From contig CANJLG010000020.1 in assembly GCA_947475095.1 (NCBI GenBank), forward strand, positions 1-47,413: DNA of 47,413 nucleotides. Reading direction: 5' to 3'. Below, in pieces: positions 17,509 to 25,933 of the stretch. A program made the position numbers and the translations under genes. Each line of letters starts with the position of its first letter. Positions within the stretch are counted from its first letter, which is position 1. The stretch is from Flavobacteriales bacterium. Its GTDB lineage: Bacteria > Bacteroidota > Bacteroidia > Flavobacteriales_D > Crocinitomicaceae. Under the pieces are notes generated by a model that did not search any database, was not told the DNA's origin, and saw only the letters and a program-made list of their open reading frames with translations.

Positions 17509-17537
17509 ATTTTAAATCAAAGATTCGCTCCCTAAGC

Positions 17538-18068
17538 TTATTGAATTTTTTCGCTAAAAACCTGTTTGAATTTTTCAATTTTAGGTTTTACTACATATTG
17601 GCAGTATTGATTTTGAGGGTTTTGCGAAAAATAATCATGATGATAGTCTTCAGCGGGATAGAAAATTGCAATAGGCTCTATTGTTGTCACGATCTTATTG
17701 GCCCAAACCTTATTATTTTCCAAATTAGCCCTGAAACTTTCACAAGATAATTTTTGCTCCTCCGAGTGATAAAAAATAGCAGATCGATATTGCGTACCAA
17801 TATCATTACCTTGACGATTTAATTGCGTAGGGTCATGAATCCACCAATACAATTCCAATATAGAAGAAAGGTTTAGTATCTCTTCATCGAAGGTAAGTTG
17901 AACCACTTCCACATGTCCTGTTGTTCCTGAACACACCTGCTCATAACTCGGATGAGGAGAAGCGCCACCCGTATAACCTGGAATGGACGAAATAATACCT
18001 TTCATGGATCGCATCGCAGCATCTAAACACCAAAAACAGCCAGCGCCTAGGGTTATTGTTGAACTCAT
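17538..18068 (-). CDS. msrA: Peptide-methionine (S)-S-oxide reductase
   Basis: MsrA repairs the S epimer of methionine sulfoxide in proteins. The 176-residue protein has the active-site motif GAGCFWC (Cys11 catalytic), YTGG and the GHVEVVQ block, plus the YHHDYFSQNP segment near the end. There is no signal peptide, so it should act in the cytoplasm. It starts 3 nt after the msrB stop, so the two repair enzymes for the two sulfoxide epimers are co-translated although they appear to work in different compartments. Confidence 0.96.
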   Translation of the reverse strand: MSSTITLGAGCFWCLDAAMRSMKGIISSIPGYTGGASPHPSYEQVCSGTTGHVEVVQLTFDEEILNLSSILELYWWIHDPTQLNRQGNDIGTQYRSAIFYHSEEQKLSCESFRANLENNKVWANKIVTTIEPIAIFYPAEDYHHDYFSQNPQNQYCQYVVKPKIEKFKQVFSEKIQ

Positions 18069-18071
18069 AAA

Positions 18072-18542
18072 TTATTTTTTAGGAATAAAATCTAGTGCCG
18101 CAGAATTTACACAATAGCGCTGTCCTGTTGGTTGAGGTCCATCATCAAACACATGGCCCAAGTGTGCATTGCATGAAGCACAAAGAATTTCAAAACGAAC
18201 CATTCCAAAGGAATCATCCCGCTTTTTTATAACATTTTCAGAGTTAATAGCCTCATAAAAGCTAGGCCATCCAGAACCAGAATCATATTTAGTTTCGCTT
18301 TCAAACAAAGGTTTATCGCAACCAATACATATGTAAGTTCCGGCATCATGATGGTCCACATACTTTCCTGTAAACGGTTGTTCTGTTCCACCGTCTTTAA
18401 TAATATAACATACATTTTCAGGTAAAAATTTCTTGCCATATGGAACAAGACTATCACTTGATACTTTTGAAACAGGTTTACTTCTTTGTCCAAATGAACA
18501 CGAAGCCATTAAAAAGAGAAGTAGGAAATAACTGATTTTCAT
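18072..18542 (-). CDS. msrB: Peptide-methionine (R)-S-oxide reductase, lipoprotein form
   Basis: MsrB reduces the R epimer of methionine sulfoxide. The 156-residue protein has zinc ligands Cys72/Cys75 (CIGC) and Cys121/Cys124 (CASC), the GSGWPSF motif and the catalytic Cys144 in RYCVNSAAL. Its N-terminus is a lipoprotein signal (MKISYFLLLFLMASC, Cys15), so it should be anchored outside the cytoplasm and protect envelope proteins. It sits 9 nt after the transporter gene and 3 nt before msrA. Confidence 0.93.
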   Translation of the reverse strand: MKISYFLLLFLMASCSFGQRSKPVSKVSSDSLVPYGKKFLPENVCYIIKDGGTEQPFTGKYVDHHDAGTYICIGCDKPLFESETKYDSGSGWPSFYEAINSENVIKKRDDSFGMVRFEILCASCNAHLGHVFDDGPQPTGQRYCVNSAALDFIPKK

Positions 18543-18551
18543 AGCGGTAAG

Positions 18552-19280
18552 TTAAGATTTATTTGGGTTTAATTCCAAGTCCTTTGGTGTAAAAAAATAC
18601 TTCCTAAGCCACCAATGACCAAGATAAATGAGTGGTGTTAATGCAATTGCAATTACAAGTTTCAATACATAATTTGTTGGAGCAATAGTTAAGAAATCAT
18701 TAAATGACATATTTCCCGGCAATACGAAACCGATGTATAAGACGATAAAGGAATCAATTAATTGAGAAATAACAGTACTGCCTGTGCTTCTCAACCAAAT
18801 GTATTTTGAACCCGTTCGCTTTTTTATAAAAGAAAAAATGGTGGAGTCGAGTAATTGAGAAACAAGAAAAGCAGCAATACTGCCCACTATGACCATTTGA
18901 GCTTGACCAAATACTAAGTTATATGATTTATTATCCGACAAGCCAGAATTAGGTAATTCAACAGCAGGTAACAATAAAGACAAACCAACAACTATAAAAC
19001 AATAAAAAATTAAGCCTGCTGTTATCCAAGAAAGTTTTCTGATAACTTTTGGTCCATAAAACTCATTGATTAAGTCTGTCAAAAGAAACACAATTGGCCA
19101 CGGAAGAATGCCCACAATAGTCACAAAAGGACCTATTTTCATTCCACCTACTTGAAACGATAAAGGGATTTCAATTAATTTATTACTGATTAATTCAGCT
19201 GTTACAGCATTCGTAATAAACAAACCAGCTAAAACAATAAAAAGCCAATGACTTTTTGTTAACTGAAACGAACCTTCCAT
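18552..19280 (-). CDS. yhhQ: VUT-family (YhhQ-like) queuosine precursor transporter
   Basis: The roughly 242-residue membrane protein matches the YhhQ/VUT (DUF165) family, which imports queuosine precursors such as preQ0. Visible markers are FITNAVTAELISNKLIEI, LTDLINEFYG, the run through FLVSQLLDSTIFSFIKK and VISQLIDSFIVLYIGF, with six or so transmembrane segments. I chose the ATG at 19280 (MEGSFQLTK) over an upstream TTG at 19289. It lies between the NlpC/P60 gene and msrB on the same strand; the functions are not obviously linked. Confidence 0.88.
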   Translation of the reverse strand: MEGSFQLTKSHWLFIVLAGLFITNAVTAELISNKLIEIPLSFQVGGMKIGPFVTIVGILPWPIVFLLTDLINEFYGPKVIRKLSWITAGLIFYCFIVVGLSLLLPAVELPNSGLSDNKSYNLVFGQAQMVIVGSIAAFLVSQLLDSTIFSFIKKRTGSKYIWLRSTGSTVISQLIDSFIVLYIGFVLPGNMSFNDFLTIAPTNYVLKLVIAIALTPLIYLGHWWLRKYFFTPKDLELNPNKS

Positions 19281-19310
19281 AAAATTCAAACAACTAAAAG
19301 ATATGAATGT

Positions 19311-19856
19311 TTAATTCTTTTTATAGGTATTGTAATCTAGACGTTTCGACTTTATGTAGCGAGCAATATAATATTTACTTGTTTTAAAATTATCTATTCG
19401 GACACCTGAGTTAGCAGAATGAATAAAACGAATAGCATCAGGAGTAACTTCAATAACCATGGCAACATGGCCAATAGCCGTTGAGTTTGCATTCGAGCCC
19501 TTAAAGAACATTAAGTCACCAGCTATTAAGTTATCTAATTTAATAGTTTCTCCTAATTCAGCTAAATTAAAACTAGTTCGAGCTAAAGAGAAGCCAAAAT
19601 TCCCAAAAATATAATTTATAAATCCTGAACAATCAAATCCTGAAGGGCTTGTACCTCCCCAATGATATGGAGTTCCTATGAATGTTTTTGCAAAGGCAAT
19701 AATGGAATTAATTTTTTCACTATTTTGATTATTAAAGGTCGGTAATGATTGATCTACAGGTTTTATTGTAGCTCCTTCAGGCTTTTGACTCCATGCTCTA
19801 GAGAGAGATGATGACACAACAATAACGACGTAAATAAATAGTTTTTTTAAATTCAT
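19311..19856 (-). CDS. NlpC/P60 family (C40) cell-wall peptidase
   Basis: This 181-residue exported hydrolase cleaves peptide bonds in peptidoglycan stems. After a signal peptide (about residues 1-23), the catalytic domain shows GTPYHWGGTSPSGFDCSGF with Cys76, AIGHVAMVIE with His130 and RFIHSANSG with His146, the expected Cys-His-polar triad. It is the first gene of the minus-strand group with yhhQ, msrB and msrA, and is divergent from a MerR-type regulator across a 56-bp gap that holds a -7 promoter element. Confidence 0.93.
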   Translation of the reverse strand: MNLKKLFIYVVIVVSSSLSRAWSQKPEGATIKPVDQSLPTFNNQNSEKINSIIAFAKTFIGTPYHWGGTSPSGFDCSGFINYIFGNFGFSLARTSFNLAELGETIKLDNLIAGDLMFFKGSNANSTAIGHVAMVIEVTPDAIRFIHSANSGVRIDNFKTSKYYIARYIKSKRLDYNTYKKN

Positions 19857-19873
19857 AATACTCTAATAATTTG

Positions 19874-19900
19874 CAAAATTATAACTATTTTCGAAAACAA
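19874..19900 (-). promoter_or_regulatory. Possible promoter of the NlpC-yhhQ-msrB-msrA group
   Basis: On the minus strand TTG (19898-19900) and TAATTTTG (19874-19881) are 16 nt apart, slightly short of the usual spacing. The -7 element is a perfect TAnnTTTG match and sits about 18 nt before the NlpC/P60 ATG. Confidence 0.4.
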
Positions 19901-19912
19901 TTGGTATTTATC

Positions 19913-20257
19913 ATGACAAAAATTGAAATTGAGCAGCTAAGCAAGCTTTATTATACGATAGGTGAGGTTTCCAAAATGATGGGCGTAAACCAGTCATTAC
20001 TAAGATTTTGGGAGCGAGAATTCAATTTAACAGTAGCAAAAAAAAACAATAAAGGTAATCGTTTATACGCCGTTAAAGAGATTACTGAGATTAACACCAT
20101 ATATGATTTTGTCAAGAGGCAGGGTTATACGATTGAGGGTGCTAAGAAAGCGATAAAAGGAGGCGTGTCTTTACCAGCTTCACCGGTAAATAAGAACGAA
20201 ATTCTAATAGATCAGCTCGAAAAAATCAAACGAAAATTGGTGGAGTTAAAGCAATAA
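19913..20257 (+). CDS. MerR-family transcriptional regulator (short form)
   Basis: The 114-residue protein (starting MTKIEIEQLSK at the ATG; a TTG 42 nt upstream is less likely) carries a MerR winged helix-turn-helix: YYTIGEVSKMMGVNQSLLRFWERE, then NRLYAVKEITEINTIYDFV. After it comes a short Lys-rich C-terminal helix (about 95-114, IDQLEKIKRKLVELKQ) and no effector-binding domain or metal-binding cysteines. It may dimerise through the C-terminal helix. The divergent NlpC/P60 gene is a plausible target but this is not shown. Confidence 0.87.
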   Translation: MTKIEIEQLSKLYYTIGEVSKMMGVNQSLLRFWEREFNLTVAKKNNKGNRLYAVKEITEINTIYDFVKRQGYTIEGAKKAIKGGVSLPASPVNKNEILIDQLEKIKRKLVELKQ

Positions 20258-20259
20258 TA

Positions 20260-21180
20260 TCATTTAAACTTTGCAAAGGGTATAAACCTTGGCACTCTCG
20301 ATTGATAATCCTTATATGCTGGATATTTACCGGCAGAAATTTCTTCCGAAAAATCAGAGCTACCTTTAAATAATATAATCAGTAAAGCGGAACCTACAAT
20401 AGACCAATTAATCCATTCGTGCGTGGCAATCACACTAAAGAAATAAAAGATTACCCAAATGGCCTGTTCCATTGCATAATTCGGGTGCCTAACAAGACCC
20501 CACAAGCCCGTATCTATAAATCCTTTCTCATAATCTCCGAGAGGTTCGCCAGCATTAATTCTCCGATGTTTTTCAGTTTGAAAAACATACTGCTGTTTAT
20601 CCGCTATGAATTCTATGACAACGCAAAAGACAAAAGTAAATGAAAGTAAGTAATCAATCCAATTAAGTGGCTGCGTACTTGCAGTAGCGGTAAGAATTGG
20701 AATTGTAATCATGAAAATAAGGATATTTTGATAGGAACAGATAAAAAATAAGTTGAATATCATCCAAACGAAACGATTATTAAAACCAGGTCTTTTTCGA
20801 AGGACCTCCCACCTATAATCTTCTTCTCCGGCCCAAAACTTCCAAGTATACGCTCCCCTTCTGGCAAAATTATAGGTTAAGCGTATAGCCCATATAGTAA
20901 CAAGAATCGACATTAATACCATGCGCTGATTACAACCAGCCAAATATGTCATATCCCATACATAGACCGCCGGAACAATGCTCCATAATTTATCAACTTG
21001 GGAATTATTTTTACTTAATTCTCCTACGATAAAGCAGTAGGCTATAACGCCACCAACCAACCATGTCATGTGTTCGAATAAAATTAAATTTTGAATTTCA
21101 GTAAGTGGCGTTCCGAAATAAAAGCTAAGCAATGGAACAACGACCACTGTAAAAATCAATAGTAAAATAGTACCTAACAT
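20260..21180 (-). CDS. DUF1295 / isoprenylcysteine-methyltransferase-like membrane protein
   Basis: The 306-residue integral membrane protein has about seven hydrophobic segments and the family signatures SQVDKLWSIVP, RLTYNFARRGAYTWKFW and LWGLVRHPNYAMEQAIW. DUF1295 proteins are related to steroid 5-alpha reductases and ICMT-type methyltransferases; the RHPNY motif is the conserved cofactor or substrate site of that superfamily. No substrate is known. It ends 2 nt from the stop of the convergent MerR gene and follows the thioesterase gene by 17 nt. Confidence 0.85.
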   Translation of the reverse strand: MLGTILLLIFTVVVVPLLSFYFGTPLTEIQNLILFEHMTWLVGGVIAYCFIVGELSKNNSQVDKLWSIVPAVYVWDMTYLAGCNQRMVLMSILVTIWAIRLTYNFARRGAYTWKFWAGEEDYRWEVLRKRPGFNNRFVWMIFNLFFICSYQNILIFMITIPILTATASTQPLNWIDYLLSFTFVFCVVIEFIADKQQYVFQTEKHRRINAGEPLGDYEKGFIDTGLWGLVRHPNYAMEQAIWVIFYFFSVIATHEWINWSIVGSALLIILFKGSSDFSEEISAGKYPAYKDYQSRVPRFIPFAKFK

Positions 21181-21197
21181 ATTCTTTTTTTTAAAAA

Positions 21198-21614
21198 TTA
21201 ATAGCCCGCTTTTTTAGCGTCATAGGGCATAAACGTACCTGAGGAAACCGCTAAGATTTGATCTTTTTGATTCCTTAGTTCCGCAAACATAATAATAATT
21301 TTATTTCCATTTTTAACAAGCTTAGAAGTTGCCAATAATTGATCATTCAATACAGCGCCTTTTAGAAAGTTAATTTTCATTTCAACGGTAGCGACTACTT
21401 GGTTCTTTGCTGCCACTAGCGACAAGGCCCCTACTCCCATTGTGGCATCTAATAACGAGGCAATACAACCACCATGAGCCGATGTTGGAGTGGCCAAATG
21501 CTCCGCTGAAATGGTTAAGGAATAATGAACTACTCCATCTTCTAAAATGGTAAAGTTCATGCCAAGTAAGCGACCATAATTGTTATTCGATATATAGTGT
21601 TCAATTAAAGTCAT
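21198..21614 (-). CDS. PaaI-type hotdog-fold thioesterase
   Basis: This is a small (138-residue) hotdog-fold acyl-CoA thioesterase. The block TPTSAHGGCIASLLDATMGVGAL contains the conserved HGG and catalytic Asp region of PaaI-like enzymes, followed by TVEMKINFLKGA. Such enzymes hydrolyse acyl- or aryl-CoA esters. It precedes the DUF1295 gene by 17 nt on the same strand, so the two probably form an operon. Substrate is unknown. Confidence 0.88.
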   Translation of the reverse strand: MTLIEHYISNNNYGRLLGMNFTILEDGVVHYSLTISAEHLATPTSAHGGCIASLLDATMGVGALSLVAAKNQVVATVEMKINFLKGAVLNDQLLATSKLVKNGNKIIIMFAELRNQKDQILAVSSGTFMPYDAKKAGY

Positions 21615-21875
21615 CTTTTTTTAATTAATATGGTAACGACAATTTACAATCCTAATAATTCTAACAAATATAAATGTAAAGTTTGAGCCCTAACACTTAT
21701 TCTACCCCACCGTATTGATAAATTCACAACATCTTCAATAAAGCAAGCACTAAAATTACCTGTTCACTCCTTTTTTTTTGCTTTATCAGAAAGAAAAGTG
21801 TGATGTAAACTTTTTATGTATTTTAATAAGTTCATTGTCTTAAAACAACCCACTTAATTAATTGTTCACTTTCCT

Positions 21876-21979
21876 AACAAAACGCCCTCCTTGAGTGAGC
21901 ATGGGGTAACAATAATTTGAGATGCGTTGATCTTTTTAAGCATCCATCTCGTTTTAACGGCAGCAATAGACGCTAATTT
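21876..21979 (-). pseudogene. Orphan duplicate of the 3' end of ppx/gppA (repeat copy A)
   Basis: The 104 bp match the 3' end of the ppx/gppA gene (25052-25155) with two mismatches, in the same orientation. Read on the minus strand, the fragment still encodes the C-terminal segment from LASIAAVKTRWMLKK to PCSLKEGVLL, then GK and a stop, so its end differs from the intact gene. Upstream, about twelve more in-frame codons (LKIKRKANK) look weakly like the corresponding Ppx region before a stop codon. It is a remnant, not a gene. Confidence 0.85.
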
Positions 21980-22087
21980 ATTAGCCTTTCGTTTAATTTT
22001 CAGATAGTTACAAAGCCCTTTGATTTAATAGACAGATTATTATTTTGTTATTATTAAAAATGCCTCTATCAACTAATTAATTAACGC

Positions 22088-22095
22088 TAATTTTG
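22088..22095 (+). promoter_or_regulatory. -7 promoter element before the T9SS type A gene
   Basis: TAATTTTG matches TAnnTTTG exactly and lies 20 nt before the ATG at 22116. No TTG element is visible at the usual upstream distance. Confidence 0.4.
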
Positions 22096-22115
22096 CATCA
22101 AAAAAATAACAGAAA

Positions 22116-24794
22116 ATGAGAAAAATACTTACAATTACACTAATTAGTCTTAGCTCCGTTTTGCACGGACAACTCCAAAATTTTGATTCCGGATTTTTTC
22201 CTCCTGTTTCTCCAAATGCTGTCACAACACCTGTTTGGGCAGGAGGCACTTGGTCAGGAAATCCTTCTACGTGGTACCGTAGTGATAATCCTAATATAAA
22301 TGGATCGATGGGTAATAATGGTTTAGATGCTGGGTTTGGAGGGTCCGGAAATTGTGCTATACTTTATTCTAATATGTTTGATGGATATCAATGCTGTGGA
22401 TTCCAAGTGGACATGATTATCAATAATATCAATCTGAGTTCCTATTCAGCTCCATACATGAAGTTTTACGTTAAACATCCAGATGGGGACGAAGAAATCC
22501 AGATCGCAGCAAGTAATATGGGAGGAGGATTCACATTACTGAACACAATTAATTCAAATTATTCAAACTGGACAATGGTTACAGTTGATTTATCCGCCTA
22601 TACTGGATCCAATGATTTAACAATAAGATTTAGGGGTGTCGCCGGTCCAATGGATAATTCTGACCAAACAAATGTTGGTATCGACGAGGTATTAATTGCA
22701 GATCAAACGAATATGGTTTACCTATCTTCAACAACAAGCCATGTAGGTTGTGGTTTAAAACAAGGCTATGATAATCAAGCGATAATGAGAATAGATGTAA
22801 CAACTCAAGGAAACTTAAATCCATTGAATTTAACTAATTTTTTGATGAATACAAATGGTTCATCTGATGATTGCAACGATCTACTAAATAAGAAAATCTA
22901 TGCAACAGGCACAAGTAATGTTTTTAACACTTCAAATTTAGTAGGGTCATCTGATTTAACAGGTAACTATACTATTTCAAGTACCATTACCTTGAACGAA
23001 GGCACCAATTATTTTTGGGTTACCGGCGATATTTCATCAACTAGTACTTTATCAAATGTAGTTGATGCTGAATGTACTGGTTTGGTAATAAATGGAAGTA
23101 CCGAAACACCTTTGATAACTTCCCCTGCGGGAAATATTACAATAAACAATACTGGAGTTTTTGAGGTGACAAACCTTAACGATTCTGGATCAGGATCTTT
23201 AAGACAAGCTATTATTGATGCATACAATTATAGCTGTGGAGAAGCAATTGTTGATGCTACAGGTCTAAGTGGAACAATAAATTGGGGCGCAAGACTAAAT
23301 GGAGGGCCCAGTCATAATGTCACCATTTTAGGATCAGGACCAGATCAAATTATAATTGATGGTGGAGGAGCTGAAGGATTCTTATTCAATTATGGAAGTG
23401 GAAGTTTAAAAATTTCTGGTTTTCAAATAATAAATTGTGCGGGAGAAGATATTGTTTACAAACCTAATAATGACGGCGATTTAATCTTAGAAAATTGTTG
23501 GTTCAACAATAATAGCCACCGTACTATATATTTTGTAAATAGTACAGGTAGTTTCTATGCTACCAATTGTACATTTTCAAATAACACATCATCTTCTGGA
23601 ATGATGTATTTACCTAATATTGACGGAACTGTTAATTTTTCAAACTGTACAATCTACAATAATTCAAGTTCATCAACTGCTGGTGTTTTTTACGCTGCAA
23701 ATGTACAAGGTGGATTATTCCTTAACAACTGCACGCTTTTGAACAATTCATGCACATCCGGAACAGGAGGAATTCAATCATTAGGTGGATCCTGTACTGC
23801 AGTCAACACAACTTTTGAAAATACAGCCACAGACTTTGTCGGGAATATAAACATGAACTTTTCGCATATGAGTAATACAAATGGATGTACCATTTCGGGT
23901 TCTAATAATATACTGAATGTAAGCGCAAACTTAGCTGCATTAGTAAACAATGGTGGCTCTACCCCCACTTGTTCAATTAATCCTGGTTCGCCATTAATTA
24001 ATGCTGGAACTGCTAACTTTGAATACGACCAAAGAGGTTTTTGTAGAACAAACACCAGTGATATAGGTGCGTTTGAATATAATGGAGTTCAAGATATTAT
24101 TGCCCCTACACCTATTTTGGCGGTATTGCCTGATTTAGTATTTTGCTCTAATACAGAAGTAACGACATTAGTGTATCCAACGGCTACTGAAAACTGTGCT
24201 TCAAGTATAATAGTGACACATAACGCATGTTTTCCAATAACAGGTACTGGAACAACCGTTGTAACTTGGACCTATGATGACGGAAACGGAAACACAAGTA
24301 CTCAAACACAGAATATCGTGTTAGGAAATACAGTTAATGTTAATGTCACGCAAGCTGGAAGTTTATTAACCGCAAGCGCAACAGGGGCGACCTATCAATG
24401 GTTGGATTGCAACAATGGAAATGCACTTGTTAGTGGTGAAACAAATCAAGCATTCACGCCAACAATCACAGGCAACTACGCCGTAGAAATAACAGAAAAT
24501 GGATGCGTAGATACTTCTGCATGTTTCCTAGTGGATTACACAGGTCTTAACAATTTATTATCTGCAAGTGTTTTAGTTTATCCAAACCCTTCAATTGATG
24601 GTCATTTTCATATTGAATTAGATGGTATAATATCATCCGTTATAATATACGATATGTTAGCTAGAATCATTGAAGTTCCCTTTAACACTGAACATGGAAC
24701 TCTTGATGCTTCGTTATTGGAAGCAGGGGAATATTTTATCAGCATACAATCTAATGACCTTGTATTTATAGAGCAAATAATTATTGTAAAATAG
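22116..24794 (+). CDS. T9SS type A sorting-domain protein with beta-helix region
   Basis: The 892-residue secreted protein has a signal peptide (MRKILTITLISLSSVLHG). A jelly-roll/choice-of-anchor-type domain (about 20-195) and a BNR-associated N-terminal-like segment (about 200-330) come first. A right-handed beta-helix follows (about 340-640), opening with LNDSGSGSLRQAIIDA and showing repeated Asn/Cys/Ser turns. Then come Ig-like/HYR-like strands (about 650-800) and a C-terminal type A sorting domain with VYPNPS (about 825-892). It is probably a surface-exposed adhesin or glycan-binding protein; no catalytic residues are evident. The gene is bracketed by two direct repeats of the ppx 3' end, suggesting that it arrived or was rearranged here. 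Confidence 0.9.
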   Translation: MRKILTITLISLSSVLHGQLQNFDSGFFPPVSPNAVTTPVWAGGTWSGNPSTWYRSDNPNINGSMGNNGLDAGFGGSGNCAILYSNMFDGYQCCGFQVDMIINNINLSSYSAPYMKFYVKHPDGDEEIQIAASNMGGGFTLLNTINSNYSNWTMVTVDLSAYTGSNDLTIRFRGVAGPMDNSDQTNVGIDEVLIADQTNMVYLSSTTSHVGCGLKQGYDNQAIMRIDVTTQGNLNPLNLTNFLMNTNGSSDDCNDLLNKKIYATGTSNVFNTSNLVGSSDLTGNYTISSTITLNEGTNYFWVTGDISSTSTLSNVVDAECTGLVINGSTETPLITSPAGNITINNTGVFEVTNLNDSGSGSLRQAIIDAYNYSCGEAIVDATGLSGTINWGARLNGGPSHNVTILGSGPDQIIIDGGGAEGFLFNYGSGSLKISGFQIINCAGEDIVYKPNNDGDLILENCWFNNNSHRTIYFVNSTGSFYATNCTFSNNTSSSGMMYLPNIDGTVNFSNCTIYNNSSSSTAGVFYAANVQGGLFLNNCTLLNNSCTSGTGGIQSLGGSCTAVNTTFENTATDFVGNINMNFSHMSNTNGCTISGSNNILNVSANLAALVNNGGSTPTCSINPGSPLINAGTANFEYDQRGFCRTNTSDIGAFEYNGVQDIIAPTPILAVLPDLVFCSNTEVTTLVYPTATENCASSIIVTHNACFPITGTGTTVVTWTYDDGNGNTSTQTQNIVLGNTVNVNVTQAGSLLTASATGATYQWLDCNNGNALVSGETNQAFTPTITGNYAVEITENGCVDTSACFLVDYTGLNNLLSASVLVYPNPSIDGHFHIELDGIISSVIIYDMLARIIEVPFNTEHGTLDASLLEAGEYFISIQSNDLVFIEQIIIVK

Positions 24795-24807
24795 AGTAAA
24801 TCATAAC

Positions 24808-24845
24808 TAAAAAGCCCGCTCAGTAATGAACGGGCTTTTTTTTTA
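24808..24845 (+). terminator. Rho-independent terminator after the T9SS type A gene
   Basis: A strong hairpin with an AAGCCCG/CGGGCTT stem is followed by a run of nine T residues. The A run on the other side could let it work in both directions, which would also serve the frameshifted minus-strand reading frame ending at 24852. Confidence 0.9.
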
Positions 24846-24851
24846 TTCTAT

Positions 24852-25018
24852 TTATCCTTTAACGCTGAAAATAACTAGGATTTCTAAACTATCTTTTTCA
24901 GAACAGACAACTCTTATTTCATGTTCAATAATGTCATCTAAACTTTTGATAAGTTTTGTCTTCTTTTTTTAAAAATAGGAACTATTTTCTCATCTAAATT
25001 AGCACTGTTTCTGAGCAT
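24852..25018 (-). pseudogene. Frameshifted small reading frame (A7 run)
   Basis: On the minus strand an ATG at 25018 opens MLRNSANLDEKIVPIFKK. The frame then shifts at a run of seven A residues; the new frame continues KKTKLIKSLDDIIEHE and on through IRVVCSEKDSLEILVIF to a TAA at 24852. Both halves look protein-like and together would make about 55 residues. The region lies between the terminator and the ppx stop. It may be a decayed small gene, a product of polymerase slippage, or chance. No family is recognised. Confidence 0.35.
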
Positions 25019-25044
25019 AAAATAATGAGAAGGAAGTGGCGATT

Positions 25045-25932
25045 TTAACTCAACAAAACGCCCTCCTTGAGTGAGCATGGGGTAACAATAATTTGAGATG
25101 CGTTTATCTTTTTAAGCATCCATCTCGTTTTAACGGCAGCAATAGGCGCTAATTTCTTTCTAATTTCTATGATATGAAGGTGTGCTTTTCTTTCTTCATA
25201 AGTAGAATTAATGACCAGATCTAGAATATCCTTAAACATCGACATGGGCATTTCAATCGATTCAAAAGATTCTGGGAAGGTCGTATTATAAATCATTTCA
25301 TAAAATGTTTCGAAACTACCAGCGGCACCAATTAATACATCGGTATTAATATTCTCAAAGAAATCACCTGTACTTTCATCTAGATATCGTTCTATTTTTT
25401 GTATGTCATCGCTTGTAAGTGGGTCTGATAAATCGAAAAGCTGATAAATTCGTGAGATTCCGATATTAAATGATTTCTTTTCAATGATACCTTCATGATC
25501 GGCAAAAATAAATTCAGTGCTTCCCCCTCCGATATCCATAATGAGAGATGGCTTTGTAAAAATGTGTTTATAGGCTATGCCATGATAAATAAGATTTGCT
25601 TCTTGTTGACCATCAACCGTTTTAATTTCAATATTTACATTGGCTTTTACCCTTTGAATAAATTCATGACTATTTTTCGCGTCTCGAATAGCTGAAGTTC
25701 CAATAGCACGTATTTCTTCAACCAAGTATTTATCGCAAGATAATTTAAAACGTCCTAAGCAACTCAAAGCTCGATAGATAGCATCTTCTGCAATATATCC
25801 CTCATTTATCCCACCCATTCCAATCATGACCGCTTCCTTTTCCTGATGAATCAAGGTGAGTTTTCGATTTACCACATTACAAATTGATAAACTAAAGGTA
25901 TTGGTGCCGAGATCTATTGCTGCAATAATCAC
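25045..25932 (-). CDS. Ppx/GppA family exopolyphosphatase
   Basis: This 295-residue member of the sugar kinase/Hsp70/actin superfamily cleaves polyphosphate or pppGpp. It has the phosphate-1 motif AIDLGTNTFSLSI (about 4-16), the AIGTSAIRDAKN segment and the phosphate-2 motif LIMDIGGGSTEFIFAD. It is a short form with only the catalytic Ppx domains. The GTG start lies 1 nt after the stop of the ABC permease gene, so it is probably translated with the transporter. Its last 35 codons are duplicated at 21876-21979. Confidence 0.92.
   Translation of the reverse strand: MIIAAIDLGTNTFSLSICNVVNRKLTLIHQEKEAVMIGMGGINEGYIAEDAIYRALSCLGRFKLSCDKYLVEEIRAIGTSAIRDAKNSHEFIQRVKANVNIEIKTVDGQQEANLIYHGIAYKHIFTKPSLIMDIGGGSTEFIFADHEGIIEKKSFNIGISRIYQLFDLSDPLTSDDIQKIERYLDESTGDFFENINTDVLIGAAGSFETFYEMIYNTTFPESFESIEMPMSMFKDILDLVINSTYEERKAHLHIIEIRKKLAPIAAVKTRWMLKKINASQIIVTPCSLKEGVLLS
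25052..25155 (-). repeat. Direct repeat copy B (3' end of ppx/gppA)
   Basis: This is the intact counterpart of the fragment at 21876-21979: 104 bp, 102 identical, same orientation, about 3.2 kb apart. The mismatches are GCGTTG versus GCGTTT and AATAGAC versus AATAGGC. Similarity stops sharply on both sides. Confidence 0.9.
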
Positions 25933-25933
25933 A

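Larger units (their letters stand above)
21615..22115. other. Gene-free region holding an orphan ppx 3' fragment
   Basis: This 501-bp stretch has no intact gene. It holds an orphan copy of the ppx 3' end at 21876-21979 and a -7 promoter element (22088-22095) for the downstream T9SS gene. The rest (about 21650-21870 and 21980-22085) is AT-rich with long T runs; I see nothing recognisable in it. Confidence 0.7.

Noticed and set aside
24852..25018. Programmed -1 ribosomal frameshift at the A7 run
   Set aside because: The reading phase does not give a classical slippery heptamer and no downstream pseudoknot was seen; decay or slippage during transcription is simpler.
21876..25155. Composite transposon or integrated element
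   Set aside because: The direct repeats are consistent with one, but there is no transposase, integrase, terminal inverted repeat or target-site duplication in the segment; kept only as a duplication or insertion footprint.
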